A stretch of 64,000 bases of DNA from Pseudomonas jessenii (GCF_002236115.1 NZ_NIWT01000004.1:434001-498000), one strand, 5' to 3'; counted from the first letter of the stretch, positions 27,507 to 36,342 are shown. Program-made: numbers and translations. Notes: generated by a model from the sequence alone, not told the origin.

Positions 27507-29009
27507 ATGAGCGACCTAGAACTCGACCCGCAAGCCCTGCAACAGGAAGAAAACTCCCTGATCGCCCTGCGCAAGGAAAAGCTTGCTGCCGAGCGCGCCA
27601 AGGGCAACGCCTTCCCGAACGACTTCCGCCGCGAAAACTACTGCGAACAACTGCAGAAACAGTACGCGGACAAGACCAAGGAAGAGCTGGCAGAGGCTGC
27701 GATCCCGGTCAAGGTTGCCGGTCGTATCATGCTCAACCGTGGCTCGTTCATGGTGATCCAGGACATGACCGGTCGTATCCAGGTCTACGTCAACCGCAAA
27801 ACCCTGTCCGAAGAGACCCTGGCCGCGGTGAAAACCTGGGACATGGGCGACATCATTGCCGCCGAAGGCACCCTGGCCCGTTCCGGCAAGGGCGACCTGT
27901 ACGTCGAAATGACCAGCGTGCGCCTGCTGACCAAATCCCTGCGCCCGCTGCCGGACAAGCACCACGGCCTGACCGACACCGAACAGCGCTACCGCCAGCG
28001 TTACGTCGACCTGATCGTCAACGAAGACGTGCGCCAGACGTTCCGCGTGCGTTCGCAAGTCATCGCCCACATCCGCAGCTTCCTGATGAAGCGTGACTTC
28101 CTGGAAGTGGAAACGCCGATGCTGCAGACCATTCCTGGCGGCGCGGCAGCCAAGCCGTTCGAAACCCACCACAATGCGCTGGACATGGGCATGTTCCTGC
28201 GTATCGCGCCGGAGCTGTACCTCAAGCGCCTGGTTGTTGGCGGGTTCGAGAAGGTGTTCGAGATCAACCGCAACTTCCGTAACGAAGGCGTTTCGACTCG
28301 TCACAACCCTGAATTCACCATGTTGGAGTTCTACCAGGCCTACGCCGACTACGAAGACAACATGGACCTGACCGAAGAACTGTTCCGCGAACTGGCGCAG
28401 CTGGTTCTGGGCAGCACCGACGTGCCGTACGGCGACAAGGTGTTCCACTTCGGCGAGCCGTTCGTGCGTCTGTCGGTGTTCGACTCGATCCTCAAGTACA
28501 ACCCTGAGCTGACCGCCGATGATCTGAACGACATCGACAAGGCTCGCGCCATCGCCAAGAAGGCCGGCGCCAAGGTGCTGGGCTTCGAAGGCCTGGGCAA
28601 GCTGCAGGTGATGATTTTCGAAGAGCTGGTCGAGCACAAGCTGGAGCAGCCGCACTTCATTACCCAGTACCCGTTCGAAGTGTCGCCGCTGGCCCGTCGT
28701 AACGACGACAACCCGAACGTCACCGACCGTTTCGAACTGTTCATCGGTGGTCGTGAAATCGCCAACGCCTACTCCGAGTTGAACGACGCGGAAGACCAGG
28801 CCGAGCGCTTCATGGCTCAGGTGGCCGACAAGGACGCCGGCGACGACGAAGCCATGCACTACGACGCCGACTTCGTTCGTGCGCTGGAGTACGGCATGCC
28901 GCCAACGGCGGGTGAAGGCATCGGTATCGACCGTCTGGTGATGCTGCTGACCAACTCCCCGTCGATCCGCGACGTGATCCTGTTCCCGCACATGCGGCCG
29001 CAAGCGTAA
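27507..29009 (+). CDS. lysS: Lysyl-tRNA synthetase, class II
   Basis: A 500-residue cytoplasmic enzyme that charges tRNA-Lys. It has an N-terminal OB-fold anticodon-binding domain (about 60-145: [28 protein letters not shown]) and the class II motifs: motif 2 [24 protein letters not shown] and motif 3 [26 protein letters not shown]. The start ATG at 27507 gives MSDLELDPQ; the open frame before it is repeat DNA. It pairs with upstream prfB and is followed by a clear terminator. Confidence 0.97.
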   Translation: MSDLELDPQALQQEENSLIALRKEKLAAERAKGNAFPNDFRRENYCEQLQKQYADKTKEELAEAAIPVKVAGRIMLNRGSFMVIQDMTGRIQVYVNRKTLSEETLAAVKTWDMGDIIAAEGTLARSGKGDLYVEMTSVRLLTKSLRPLPDKHHGLTDTEQRYRQRYVDLIVNEDVRQTFRVRSQVIAHIRSFLMKRDFLEVETPMLQTIPGGAAAKPFETHHNALDMGMFLRIAPELYLKRLVVGGFEKVFEINRNFRNEGVSTRHNPEFTMLEFYQAYADYEDNMDLTEELFRELAQLVLGSTDVPYGDKVFHFGEPFVRLSVFDSILKYNPELTADDLNDIDKARAIAKKAGAKVLGFEGLGKLQVMIFEELVEHKLEQPHFITQYPFEVSPLARRNDDNPNVTDRFELFIGGREIANAYSELNDAEDQAERFMAQVADKDAGDDEAMHYDADFVRALEYGMPPTAGEGIGIDRLVMLLTNSPSIRDVILFPHMRPQA

Positions 29010-29020
29010 GTGTTTCAAAT

Positions 29021-29047
29021 AAAAAGCCGCCTTTGAGGCGGCTTTTT
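29021..29047. terminator. Rho-independent terminator of lysS
   Basis: An 11-bp stem AAAAAGCCGCC/GGCGGCTTTTT with a short loop, beginning 11 bases after the lysS stop and ending in a T-run. Confidence 0.92.
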
Positions 29048-29107
29048 ATTGCCTGTCTGGTACAAACGTATCAACTTGTTAGTTTCATCTGAGAGGAAAT
29101 ACCTGTC

Positions 29108-29824
29108 GTGATTCGTGCAATAGCTCAAGAAGGTGCAGCGGGTATCGCCACTGCGGTCGCTGAAAGCGTTCAGTACCAGGGCCGCAAGGCCAGCCGACAG
29201 GGCAGTGAGCAGCGTCGACAGGACATTCTCGACGCCGCCATGCGCATTGTCGTGCGTGACGGCGTGCGTGCCGTCCGACACCGCGCGGTGGCCGCCGAGG
29301 CGCAAGTGCCGTTGTCGGCGACCACTTACTATTTCAAGGATATCGATGACCTGCTCACCGATACCTTCGCCCAATACGTGGAACGCAGTGCGGCGTACAT
29401 GGGCAAGCTGTGGGTGAACAACGAGGGCCTGCTGCGCGAGATGATCGACAGTGGCGATGGCAGCCCGCAGGCGCGCTCGAAACTGGCGGACGACATTGCG
29501 CGGCTGATGACCGATTACGTTCACCGGCAATTGGTCAATCGTCGCGAACATTTGATGGCCGAGCAGGCGTTCCGTCAGGAGGCGTTGCTCAACCCGCGCC
29601 TGGCCGAACTGGTGCGCTCGCATCAGCAAATCCTGTTGCAGGGCTCTTGCCAGCTGTTCCAGGTATTGGGCTCGCGCGAGCCGCATCAGGATGCCAAAGT
29701 GTTGACGGCGATTATCGGCCGGATGGAATATCAGGGCCTGCTCAACGTAGACGAGCCTGCCGCCGAAGAGGAAATGCTCGGCATCCTGACGCGCTACATG
29801 CACCTGGTGCTGGCGTCGGTGTGA
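29108..29824 (+). CDS. TetR family transcriptional regulator
   Basis: A 238-residue regulator. The helix-turn-helix region is at about residues 38-85 (RRQDILDAAMRIVVRDGVRAVRHRAVAAEAQVPLSATTYYFKDIDDLLTDTF), and the all-helical C-terminal domain would bind an unknown ligand. The start is a GTG after GAGAGGAAATACCTGTC. The N-terminal arm of about 35 residues is longer than usual. I recall the same gene following lysS in P. aeruginosa (PA3699). It precedes a lipoprotein gene in the same direction, which may be its target. Confidence 0.85.
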   Translation: MIRAIAQEGAAGIATAVAESVQYQGRKASRQGSEQRRQDILDAAMRIVVRDGVRAVRHRAVAAEAQVPLSATTYYFKDIDDLLTDTFAQYVERSAAYMGKLWVNNEGLLREMIDSGDGSPQARSKLADDIARLMTDYVHRQLVNRREHLMAEQAFRQEALLNPRLAELVRSHQQILLQGSCQLFQVLGSREPHQDAKVLTAIIGRMEYQGLLNVDEPAAEEEMLGILTRYMHLVLASV

Positions 29825-29874
29825 TTCCGGGCGAAGTTGCCCTGTAGGAGCGGTGTGTTCATAGGGAGTATTGA

Positions 29875-30429
29875 ATGAAAGCCTGGCGTGTCGTTGTGAT
29901 CGCCTTGTCGTTCCTGCTGCTCAGTGGCTGTCTGGTGACCTTCAAGGAACCGCTGCCCACGAGCGAGCCCGCGCCCAAAGGGTTGCTCGGCAAGTGGACC
30001 AGCACCAGCGCCTGGGGCGAGCCCGTCAATCTGGAGTTGACCCGCATCGCCGACAATCGCTACCAGGCCGTCAGCTACTTCAAGGCCAAACCCAAAGAGC
30101 GTGAAGCCTACCCCTTCACCGTATCGCGCCATGGCAACCGTTGGTACTTGTCGGCGAAGGTGCCGGCGCAGTTCGGCGGGTATTTCATCATCGGCGGCTT
30201 CGAGCTGACCGACCAGCGTGAACTGGTGCTGTACAACCTCGACCCCGAACAGATCAACCAGGCGCTGAAGCAAAACGCCCTGAGCGGAGAAGCGTTTCAG
30301 ACTGACGACGGCGCAGGCGTGCTGATCAACAGCTCCATGGATCAAGTCGCCGCCTACCTCGACGACCCGGCCAATTCCGATGTGTTCGTCGAAGCCGTAC
30401 GCTACCAGCGTCAGGCCAAAGCCAAATAA
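29875..30429 (+). CDS. Hypothetical lipoprotein, 184 residues
   Basis: A type II signal peptide with lipobox LLSGC (Cys about residue 20) marks it as a lipoprotein; residue +2 is Leu, consistent with outer-membrane sorting. The mature part has a lipocalin-like opening (GLLGKWTSTSAWGEPVNLELTRIADNRYQAVSYF) and probably beta structure. No catalytic motif seen. It is co-oriented with the TetR gene 50 bases upstream and the QEGLA gene 32 bases downstream. I recall a similar gene in this place in P. aeruginosa. Confidence 0.8.
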   Translation: MKAWRVVVIALSFLLLSGCLVTFKEPLPTSEPAPKGLLGKWTSTSAWGEPVNLELTRIADNRYQAVSYFKAKPKEREAYPFTVSRHGNRWYLSAKVPAQFGGYFIIGGFELTDQRELVLYNLDPEQINQALKQNALSGEAFQTDDGAGVLINSSMDQVAAYLDDPANSDVFVEAVRYQRQAKAK

Positions 30430-30461
30430 GCAGCACAATCAGGTTTCTACAGGAGTTTCGG

Positions 30462-31739
30462 GTGGACGATTACCAACAGTCGATACGCATTTTGTCCGAT
30501 CGCATCGTGCTCGCGCAGACGCCGATCCGCGTCCTCGATGCGGTCAAGTGGGACGACAACATTCGTAAGGGCTTCCTCAAGGCCAAAGGCAAGGAAATGC
30601 CGGCCGTGGACCGCGACTACTACCTCAACCGGCCGCTGGCGTTCGATTCCAGCAAAGTGAAGCTGGAGTTCCAGAACATCGAGCGCGACATCACCCGCCA
30701 GCTCGGCCAGTTCAACCCGGTCGGCCAGATCATGCGCCGCATGTGCAAGGAATACCGCATGGTGGTGCGCATGCTCGAAGCGCGCGGCACCGAGGATTTC
30801 GGCCTGATCTCGCAGGAATTGTACGGTGCCGCCTCCGACGCGTTCCACGCTGGCGATCCGACGCTGTCCGACCTGGGCATGATGTTGTCCGAATACCTGA
30901 ACAACATCGACGGCCGTGGCGATCTCAAGGATGAGCCGAAGACGCTGACGGCCAAGGATGCGGTCGACCTGTTGCAGCATCGCTTGAACAAGGTATTTGG
31001 CGAAGCCGAGGAAACCATCCGGGTGTTCGAGTCCGACGGCATCGTCGCCGATGCGGCGGCCGGCGCCGACTACATCAAGATCCGCTCTGATGCGATGTTC
31101 AATCAGCGCGATGTGCGCGCCCTGGAGGTCCACGAAGGGCTGGTGCATGTCGGCACCACCCTCAACGGCCTGAACCAGCCGATTTGCACCTTCCTCTCCA
31201 AGGGGCCGCCCTCGTCGACGGTGACCCAGGAAGGCCTGGCGATCCTGATGGAAATCATCACCTTCGCCTCGTACCCCAGTCGCCTGCGCAAACTGACCAA
31301 CCGCACGCGGGCCATTCATATGGTGGAGGAGGGTGCCGACTTCCTGCAGGTGTTCGAGTTCTTCCGCGAGCAAGGCTTCGAAATGCCCGAGAGCTACAGC
31401 AACGCCAGTCGCGTTTTCCGCGGCTCGGTGCCGACAGGTCTGCCATTTACCAAAGACTTGTCCTACCTCAAGGGCTTCATCATGATTTACAACTACATTC
31501 AACTGGCCGTGCGTAAAGGCAAGCTGGAGCAGATACCGCTGTTGTTCTGCGGCAAGACCACCCTGGAAGACATGCGTACCTTGCGCCAGTTGGTGGATGA
31601 AGGTCTGGTGGTTCCGCCCAAGTACCTGCCGGAACAGTTCCGCGACATGAACGCGCTGTCGGCGTGGATGTGCTTCTCCAACTTCCTCAACCACCTGAGC
31701 CTGGACCGGATCGAGGCGGATTACTCGAACATCTTGTGA
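30462..31739 (+). CDS. QEGLA-motif protein (DUF1704), putative metallopeptidase
   Basis: A 425-residue protein of the family annotated as flavohaemoglobin expression-modulating QEGLA motif protein (DUF1704). The motif HEGLVH (H224, E225, H229) fits HExxxH, and the name-giving QEGLA supplies a Glu at 257. The same arrangement forms the zinc site of the eukaryotic DUF1704 tubulin carboxypeptidase MATCAP, so a zinc peptidase is inferred; the bacterial substrate is unknown. The start is GTG at 30462 with AGGAG at 30450-30454. It was probably co-transcribed with the lipoprotein gene before it. Confidence 0.85.
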   Translation: MDDYQQSIRILSDRIVLAQTPIRVLDAVKWDDNIRKGFLKAKGKEMPAVDRDYYLNRPLAFDSSKVKLEFQNIERDITRQLGQFNPVGQIMRRMCKEYRMVVRMLEARGTEDFGLISQELYGAASDAFHAGDPTLSDLGMMLSEYLNNIDGRGDLKDEPKTLTAKDAVDLLQHRLNKVFGEAEETIRVFESDGIVADAAAGADYIKIRSDAMFNQRDVRALEVHEGLVHVGTTLNGLNQPICTFLSKGPPSSTVTQEGLAILMEIITFASYPSRLRKLTNRTRAIHMVEEGADFLQVFEFFREQGFEMPESYSNASRVFRGSVPTGLPFTKDLSYLKGFIMIYNYIQLAVRKGKLEQIPLLFCGKTTLEDMRTLRQLVDEGLVVPPKYLPEQFRDMNALSAWMCFSNFLNHLSLDRIEADYSNIL

Positions 31740-31751
31740 ACAAAGAACTCC

Positions 31752-31846
31752 CCTGTGGGAGCGAGCTTGCTCGCGATGGCGGCTTTACATTCAACATGGG
31801 TGCAAGCTGACAGATCGCAATCGCGAGCAAGCTCGCTCCCACAGGG
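31752..31846. repeat. REPIN-type inverted REP pair
   Basis: CCTGTGGGAGCGAGCTTGCT and its complement flank a loop with CATTCAACATGGGTGCAAG. It lies 12 bases after the QEGLA gene stop and 40 before the hydrolase gene. Confidence 0.9.
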
Positions 31847-31885
31847 GATTGTGTTCCAATCCATTATTTCGCGAGGTTTCACCGG

Positions 31886-32800
31886 ATGAGAATCCTCGGC
31901 ATCCTCTGTCTTCTCCTGGCCCTGAACGGTTGCAGTTCGCTGCTGTTCTACCCCGAACCCGGCCAGTTGTTCACGCCGGAAAAGGCCGGGCTCGAATACC
32001 GCACCGTCACCTTGAACACCGCCGATGGCCTCAAGCTGAATGCGTGGTGGCTGCCGGTGAAGCAGGGTGTCGAGGTCAAAGGCACGGTGCTGCACCTGCA
32101 CGGTAACGGCGGCAATCTGCCAATGCATCTGGGCGGGAGTTGGTGGTTGCCGGAACAGGGCTATCAAGTGCTGCTGGTGGACTATCGCGGTTATGGCTTG
32201 TCCGAAGGCAAACCGAGCCTGCCGGCGATCTATCAGGACATCGATGCAGCGTTCAAATGGCTCGACCAGGCCCCCGAGGTCAAGGGCAAGCCGCTGATCC
32301 TGCTCGGCCAAAGCCTTGGCGGTTCGATGGCTGTCCACTACCTCGTTCAACACCCCGAGCGGCAGAAACAACTCAAGGCTTTTGTCCTCGACGGCGTGCC
32401 CGCCAGTTATCGCAGTGTCGGCCGGTATGCGCTGAGTAATTCATGGGTGTTCTGGACGTTCCAGGTGCCGCTGTCGTGGCTGGTGCCGGACGGCGACAGC
32501 GCGATCAACTCCATGACGCAACTCAAGGACGTGCCGAAACTGATCTACCACAGCGTCGACGATCCGATCGTGCCTCTTTCCAACGGCATCCGACTGTATC
32601 AAGCTGCGCCGCCGCCGCGGGTGCTGCAACTGACCCGTGGCGGTCATGTGCAGACGTTCGCCGACCCGGTCTGGCGCAAGGTCATGCTGCGTTATCTCGA
32701 TGACCCGCAACATTTCAATGGCCTGCGCCGCCTGGGTGAAATCCCCAACTACCCGGCGCCCCCGAATTCAGAAGATGAACCACCAGAGAGTCCGCAATGA
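31886..32800 (+). CDS. Alpha/beta hydrolase lipoprotein
   Basis: A 304-residue serine hydrolase with a lipoprotein signal (lipobox ALNGC, Cys about 16). The oxyanion region HLHGNGGN, nucleophile elbow GQSLGG, acid in SVDDPIVPL and histidine in RGGHVQTF give a complete triad in the usual order, resembling the BEM46/YfhR-type hydrolases. It is anchored to an envelope membrane; substrate unknown. It overlaps the next small membrane-protein gene by 4 bases. Confidence 0.85.
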   Translation: MRILGILCLLLALNGCSSLLFYPEPGQLFTPEKAGLEYRTVTLNTADGLKLNAWWLPVKQGVEVKGTVLHLHGNGGNLPMHLGGSWWLPEQGYQVLLVDYRGYGLSEGKPSLPAIYQDIDAAFKWLDQAPEVKGKPLILLGQSLGGSMAVHYLVQHPERQKQLKAFVLDGVPASYRSVGRYALSNSWVFWTFQVPLSWLVPDGDSAINSMTQLKDVPKLIYHSVDDPIVPLSNGIRLYQAAPPPRVLQLTRGGHVQTFADPVWRKVMLRYLDDPQHFNGLRRLGEIPNYPAPPNSEDEPPESPQ

Positions 32801-33126
32801 GTGAAGAACGCAACGCCATCCCGCTGATCATCACCGGTATCTGCAGCATCCTCGGCACCGTCGGTGCCCTGTGGTGGTACGGCTACCTGCACTTCGCCAA
32901 GCCCGAGGATGCGTTGCTGCTCAGCGACTTCACCATGCTCAAGACCGTGCCGGGCGAGGACTACAAAGTTTCCCTGGCGCCGGCGGCCCAAGTGGCCCAG
33001 TGTATCGATGGCGTGCTGGTGCTGTTCGACACCGAACAGAAAGGCCTGACCGGCGTGCTGGTCGACAGCAAGAAAAAAGCCGTGCGCTGCATGGGGCAGG
33101 AGACGCCGCAGAAGCTGGAGCAGTAA
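32797..33126 (+). CDS. Small membrane-anchored hypothetical protein, 109 residues
   Basis: One transmembrane segment near the N-terminus (about residues 9-30, IPLIITGICSILGTVGALWWYGYL), followed by a compact domain of about 75 residues (SDFTMLKTVPGEDYKVSLAPAAQVAQCIDGVLVLFDTEQKGLTGVLVDSKKK). Two cysteines (Q-CIDG and R-CMG) might pair if the domain is periplasmic. The 4-base overlap with the hydrolase gene indicates coupling. Family not recognised. Confidence 0.75.
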   Translation: MSEERNAIPLIITGICSILGTVGALWWYGYLHFAKPEDALLLSDFTMLKTVPGEDYKVSLAPAAQVAQCIDGVLVLFDTEQKGLTGVLVDSKKKAVRCMGQETPQKLEQ

Positions 33127-33155
33127 CGCGATTCTGGCTGGCAATAAAGAACCAA

Positions 33156-33247
33156 TGTGGGAGTGAGCTTGCTCGCGATGGCGGTGTAGCAGTCAACATG
33201 GATGTTGAATGTTATGGCCTCATCGCGAGCAAGCTCGCTCCCACAGG
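33156..33247. repeat. REPIN-type inverted REP pair
   Basis: Left arm TGTGGGAGTGAGCTTGCTCG (one base off the usual arm) and right arm CGAGCAAGCTCGCTCCCACA, with a loop containing GTCAACATGGATGTTGAATG. It lies at the boundary of the region with the duplicated lptF end. Confidence 0.9.
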
Positions 33248-33264
33248 TTTTGCATTGAGGCAAA

Positions 33265-33442
33265 TTACTGGGTGTAAGAGCTAACCGCCGAACGCGGAAT
33301 CACCGGTTGGTTATCGTTGGAAATCGTCACCTCCACCCGACGGTGCATCGCCGGTTCGAGGTGCTGGGTGACGGTGCAGGTTAAATCAACACCGTCCTCC
33401 TTCAGTGCCATCAACCCGGTGCCGGTGAGAAAAGTAAAATAG
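33265..33442 (-). pseudogene. Chimeric fragment ending in a copy of the lptF C-terminus
   Basis: Read on the minus strand from the stop of the protease gene, an open frame of about 58 codons without its own good start encodes DDYFTFLTGTGLMALKEDG, then VDLTCTVTQHLEPAMH, then RRVEVTISNDNQPVIPRSAV and SSYTQ-stop. The RRVEV...SAVSS part is the same as the end of LptF; the first 40 residues are unrelated to LptF and unrecognised. Bases 33278-33344 equal 34997-35063 exactly (67 bp). This looks like the relic of a recombination event, with only the tail of a second lptF-like gene left. Confidence 0.75.
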
Positions 33443-34852
33443 TCATCGCGCTACTTCAAACCAGCGAAAGTTTATCAGCGATGTGCTATTGCCAGCTTCT
33501 TGGATTACACCCGCGTTAAATATTCCAGGCGGAAGTGACGGTAGCGTTATCCGCCAAACTCCAGTAGCGTCTGCAGTAGTTGTTTCAATACTCGACTTGC
33601 TGTTTTTAGAACTCATTGTATAGGAAAGGGTTATCCCAGCCCCTGGGATACTGGTGCCTTGAAATGTAACGGGATTTGGAGTGGCTGGTGCTCCGGAGGC
33701 AGGAGTTTGAATACCTGGTGGTAGTAATGGTAGTCCAATTACGGGGCAAGGTGGACTTGTCTCGCCATTGATTGCAATGGCAACTGTCGCCCCATCTGCC
33801 GATGTTGTGCATACACGGACAGTAATACCTGCTGTGTCATCCTTCAAAACTTTACCGGGTTGCAGGGCAGGGTCAACGGTCGTGGCTGATTCTGGAGTCG
33901 CATCGAGCTGAATGTTAGTTACAACCCTGTCTGTGGTTGTGTATCTCACCCAAACACCGTTAGCTCGATTATCGGTTGGTGGGAAATTATCGTAATGGGT
34001 GGGTTTGCGAAATTCCAGGGCGATTTGACTAGGAGTCAAACCGGTACGATTGATGAGATAAAGTTGCGGTCCACTTTGGCCCAGTACACCCAGGCGATAT
34101 AGGCCTGAGCGCTCGATTACAGCTGCCTGCGATTTATCCAGCCAACCGGCATACCAGCGGTAGTTTGCTGGGAAGAGCCCCATGCCGCTGTTCACTGGAT
34201 CACCTGAATCGGTAGGGGTTTTGGTGTAGGGGATGGGGTTGATGACCTCGCAATGATCGGGAGCAAAAACGGTGTCATTTGTTTGCCGGCATTTCGTGTA
34301 GATTTTTCCGTGGTTGAATCCGAGGTTATGTCCGAACTCATGTGCCCATATAAAATGGCCATAACCCGACCCGCCCACAATCAACCTGTTTCCCGGCATT
34401 TGGGCTTCGCCTCCAATCGCCTCCCTCATGAAGATAAAAAAGTAATCGTATAGCTTTGGATCATAGCCCTGCTGCTTGGCTGCCTCCATAACGCGTTGCA
34501 TGGTGATGTTAAAATTTCCGGGATATGGTTCGGCAATTCTGGCGGTGAGTGTCGTCCATTTTAAAGTCAGTTTGCCCATTGAAGCTTGTCGTATGTAATC
34601 ACCGATAGAGCCTGGTTGTTCCGAGGCTGTTTCAGCATAAAGTTTTTGCATGTCGATTTCGCCACTGCCCTGCCAGTGAGTTGCTACTAGCAATACCTTT
34701 CTTTCTCCAACGACAGGTCGCTGGTTAACACCTGCTTGTGGCAAAGGAAGGTTGGTTGGAATGGCGTCATCGTTCATTTGGTGTTTCGATTGTGCGCCAG
34801 CCACTTGAACTACGATCATGCACGCCCACAAGAGTGCGGCTTTCAGTTTCAT
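33443..34852 (-). CDS. Secreted metzincin-type zinc metalloprotease
   Basis: A 469-residue exported protein with a Sec signal peptide (MKLKAALLWACMIVVQVAGA). The zinc site HEFGHNLGFNH (residues 171-181) is the full metzincin HExxHxxGxxH, with a likely Met-turn Met in NSGMGLF. The region after residue about 370 is Thr/Ser/Pro-rich and ends in an Ig-like segment (GVWRITLPSLPPG). The fold is close to gametolysin (M11)/reprolysin-like bacterial proteins. The start ATG at 34852 follows GAGGAAGGAATC. The gene is visibly richer in A+T than its neighbours and lies between two copies of the lptF 3' end, both signs of acquisition. Confidence 0.85.
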   Translation of the reverse strand: MKLKAALLWACMIVVQVAGAQSKHQMNDDAIPTNLPLPQAGVNQRPVVGERKVLLVATHWQGSGEIDMQKLYAETASEQPGSIGDYIRQASMGKLTLKWTTLTARIAEPYPGNFNITMQRVMEAAKQQGYDPKLYDYFFIFMREAIGGEAQMPGNRLIVGGSGYGHFIWAHEFGHNLGFNHGKIYTKCRQTNDTVFAPDHCEVINPIPYTKTPTDSGDPVNSGMGLFPANYRWYAGWLDKSQAAVIERSGLYRLGVLGQSGPQLYLINRTGLTPSQIALEFRKPTHYDNFPPTDNRANGVWVRYTTTDRVVTNIQLDATPESATTVDPALQPGKVLKDDTAGITVRVCTTSADGATVAIAINGETSPPCPVIGLPLLPPGIQTPASGAPATPNPVTFQGTSIPGAGITLSYTMSSKNSKSSIETTTADATGVWRITLPSLPPGIFNAGVIQEAGNSTSLINFRWFEVAR

Positions 34853-34941
34853 GATTCCTTCCTCTAAGTTCTGAAGGTTCTTCATAATTTAGTTTCAGGA
34901 ATCTCGCTACTGTCAGAAATGACAGTAGCGATTAGTGGCGC

Positions 34942-34971
34942 AAAAAAAACCGCCTTAAAGGCGGTTTTTTT
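34942..34971. terminator. Rho-independent terminator of lptF
   Basis: CCGCCTT/AAGGCGG stem with A-run before and T-run after, so it can act on either strand. It lies 19 bases after the lptF stop on the minus strand and upstream of the protease gene. Confidence 0.9.
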
Positions 34972-34989
34972 GCGATAAAGCATCTTGCC

Positions 34990-35781
34990 TCAGTTCGAGC
35001 TAACCGCCGAACGCGGAATCACCGGTTGGTTATCGTTGGAAATCGTCACCTCCACCCGACGGTTCATCGCCCGGCCCGAAGTGCTGCTGTTATCCGCCAC
35101 CGGATACTCCTTGCCGTAACCCTGGGCGACGATACGCGCAGGATCAACGCCCATCTTCACCAGTGCCGCACGCACGGAACCCGCGCGACGTTCCGACAGC
35201 GACTGGTTGTGCGATGCCGTACCGGTGCTGTCGGTATAGCCCTCGACAATCACTTTGCGCTCGGGGTTTTCCTGTAGGTACTGCGCCAGTTTGTTGATGT
35301 TCGCCAGGCCGTTGGATTTCAGCTCGGCCTTGTCGGTGGCGAACAGCACATCACCGAAGGTCACCAGTGTCCCGCGATCGGTCTGCCTGGCGTTGAGGCT
35401 GTCCTTCAACTGTTTGATCTGCTGATCACGGGCGTCAAGGCGCGCCTGAGCCCGTTGCGCCGAGGCATCTTTCAGGCTGGCCTCGGCGGTGCGCAGGGCG
35501 ATGGTCTGCTTGGCCACTTCGACGCGCTGGTTGGTCAAATAGGCAAGCTGGTCGACCGTGGTCACGTCCTCCTTGTCCCTGTAGGCCTTATCGGCCTTGT
35601 CCAGATAGTCGCTGGCTTCCTTGGTTTCCAGGGCCGCAACCTTGGCCGCTTGCGGATCGGTTTGCAGGCCGGTGTAGTTGGTGCGGGCCTGTTCGAGGTT
35701 GGCGTTCGGTGGTGTGGAGCAGGCTGCCAGGGTTACGGTGACAGCCAGCAGGGCACGGATCATCAATTGATTGGATTTCAT
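34990..35781 (-). CDS. lptF: OmpA-family outer-membrane lipoprotein LptF
   Basis: A 263-residue lipoprotein with lipobox TLAAC (Cys about 21), a long helical region (about 30-130, Ala/Gln/Lys-rich, containing a DUF4398-like stretch) and a C-terminal OmpA peptidoglycan-binding domain (FATDKAELKSNGLANINKLAQYL, VEGYTDSTGTASHNQSLSERRAGSVRAAL). It ties the outer membrane to the cell wall. The P. aeruginosa homologue LptF is reported as AlgU-dependent and protective under stress. It is co-transcribed with the small lipoprotein gene upstream (45-base gap). Its last 23 codons exist in a second copy 1.7 kb away. Confidence 0.92.
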   Translation of the reverse strand: MKSNQLMIRALLAVTVTLAACSTPPNANLEQARTNYTGLQTDPQAAKVAALETKEASDYLDKADKAYRDKEDVTTVDQLAYLTNQRVEVAKQTIALRTAEASLKDASAQRAQARLDARDQQIKQLKDSLNARQTDRGTLVTFGDVLFATDKAELKSNGLANINKLAQYLQENPERKVIVEGYTDSTGTASHNQSLSERRAGSVRAALVKMGVDPARIVAQGYGKEYPVADNSSTSGRAMNRRVEVTISNDNQPVIPRSAVSSN

Positions 35782-35826
35782 GATTTCGTCCTTTTAGTCG
35801 AGTGGGAATGCGTGGTGCCGCGCCGC

Positions 35827-36225
35827 TTACTGAACGGTGCGCTGGCTTTCCTGACGCAATTCCTGAACGCCTTTCTGCGCGTCCTTCACTGATTGTTCGG
35901 CCTTCATCGCCTGGGCCTTGCGCTCGGCCACGCGAGCGTCCCACTCGGCCTGTTCGGCGAGCATCCGGGCCTGGTCGTATTTTTTGTCGTGCATGGCGAT
36001 TTCGGCTTGCTTGAGCTTGTCCTGGGCCGACTTCATTTCCACGGCGGCGAACTCGGTGCCGCCGGCGCTCACGGCGTCGTTGACGGCCGATTGGGTGACA
36101 GCGTACTGCTCGGTCGGCGGGTTACCGGCGCAGCCGGCCAGGACCAGGCTGCTGCCCAGGGCCAACGCCGCCAGTCTGAGGCTACGCGAACAGGTGAATG
36201 AGGGACTTCCGATTCGGGTTTTCAT
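35827..36225 (-). CDS. DUF4398 lipoprotein, partner of LptF
   Basis: A 132-residue lipoprotein (lipobox LVLAGC after SLRLAALALGSS) whose mature part is almost wholly helical and Ala/Lys/Glu-rich (AAVEMKSAQDKLKQAEIAMHDKKYDQARMLAEQAEWDARVAERKAQ), as in DUF4398. Start chosen at 36225 (GGAGTTGAAGACC before ATG); ATG at 36240 is possible. As first gene of the two-gene operon with lptF it lies behind the AlgU-like promoter. The helical domain resembles the central region of LptF, suggesting they work together. Confidence 0.85.
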   Translation of the reverse strand: MKTRIGSPSFTCSRSLRLAALALGSSLVLAGCAGNPPTEQYAVTQSAVNDAVSAGGTEFAAVEMKSAQDKLKQAEIAMHDKKYDQARMLAEQAEWDARVAERKAQAMKAEQSVKDAQKGVQELRQESQRTVQ

Positions 36226-36342
36226 GGTCTTCAACTCCATTGGGCCAGTTCCTGAAAAACGTCGAAGTCCACCCTGGGCAGGGCGCTGAAACCATCAATT
36301 GCGGGGTATTTTGAAACGCTCGTCCCAGGCGTGGTTACTTGG

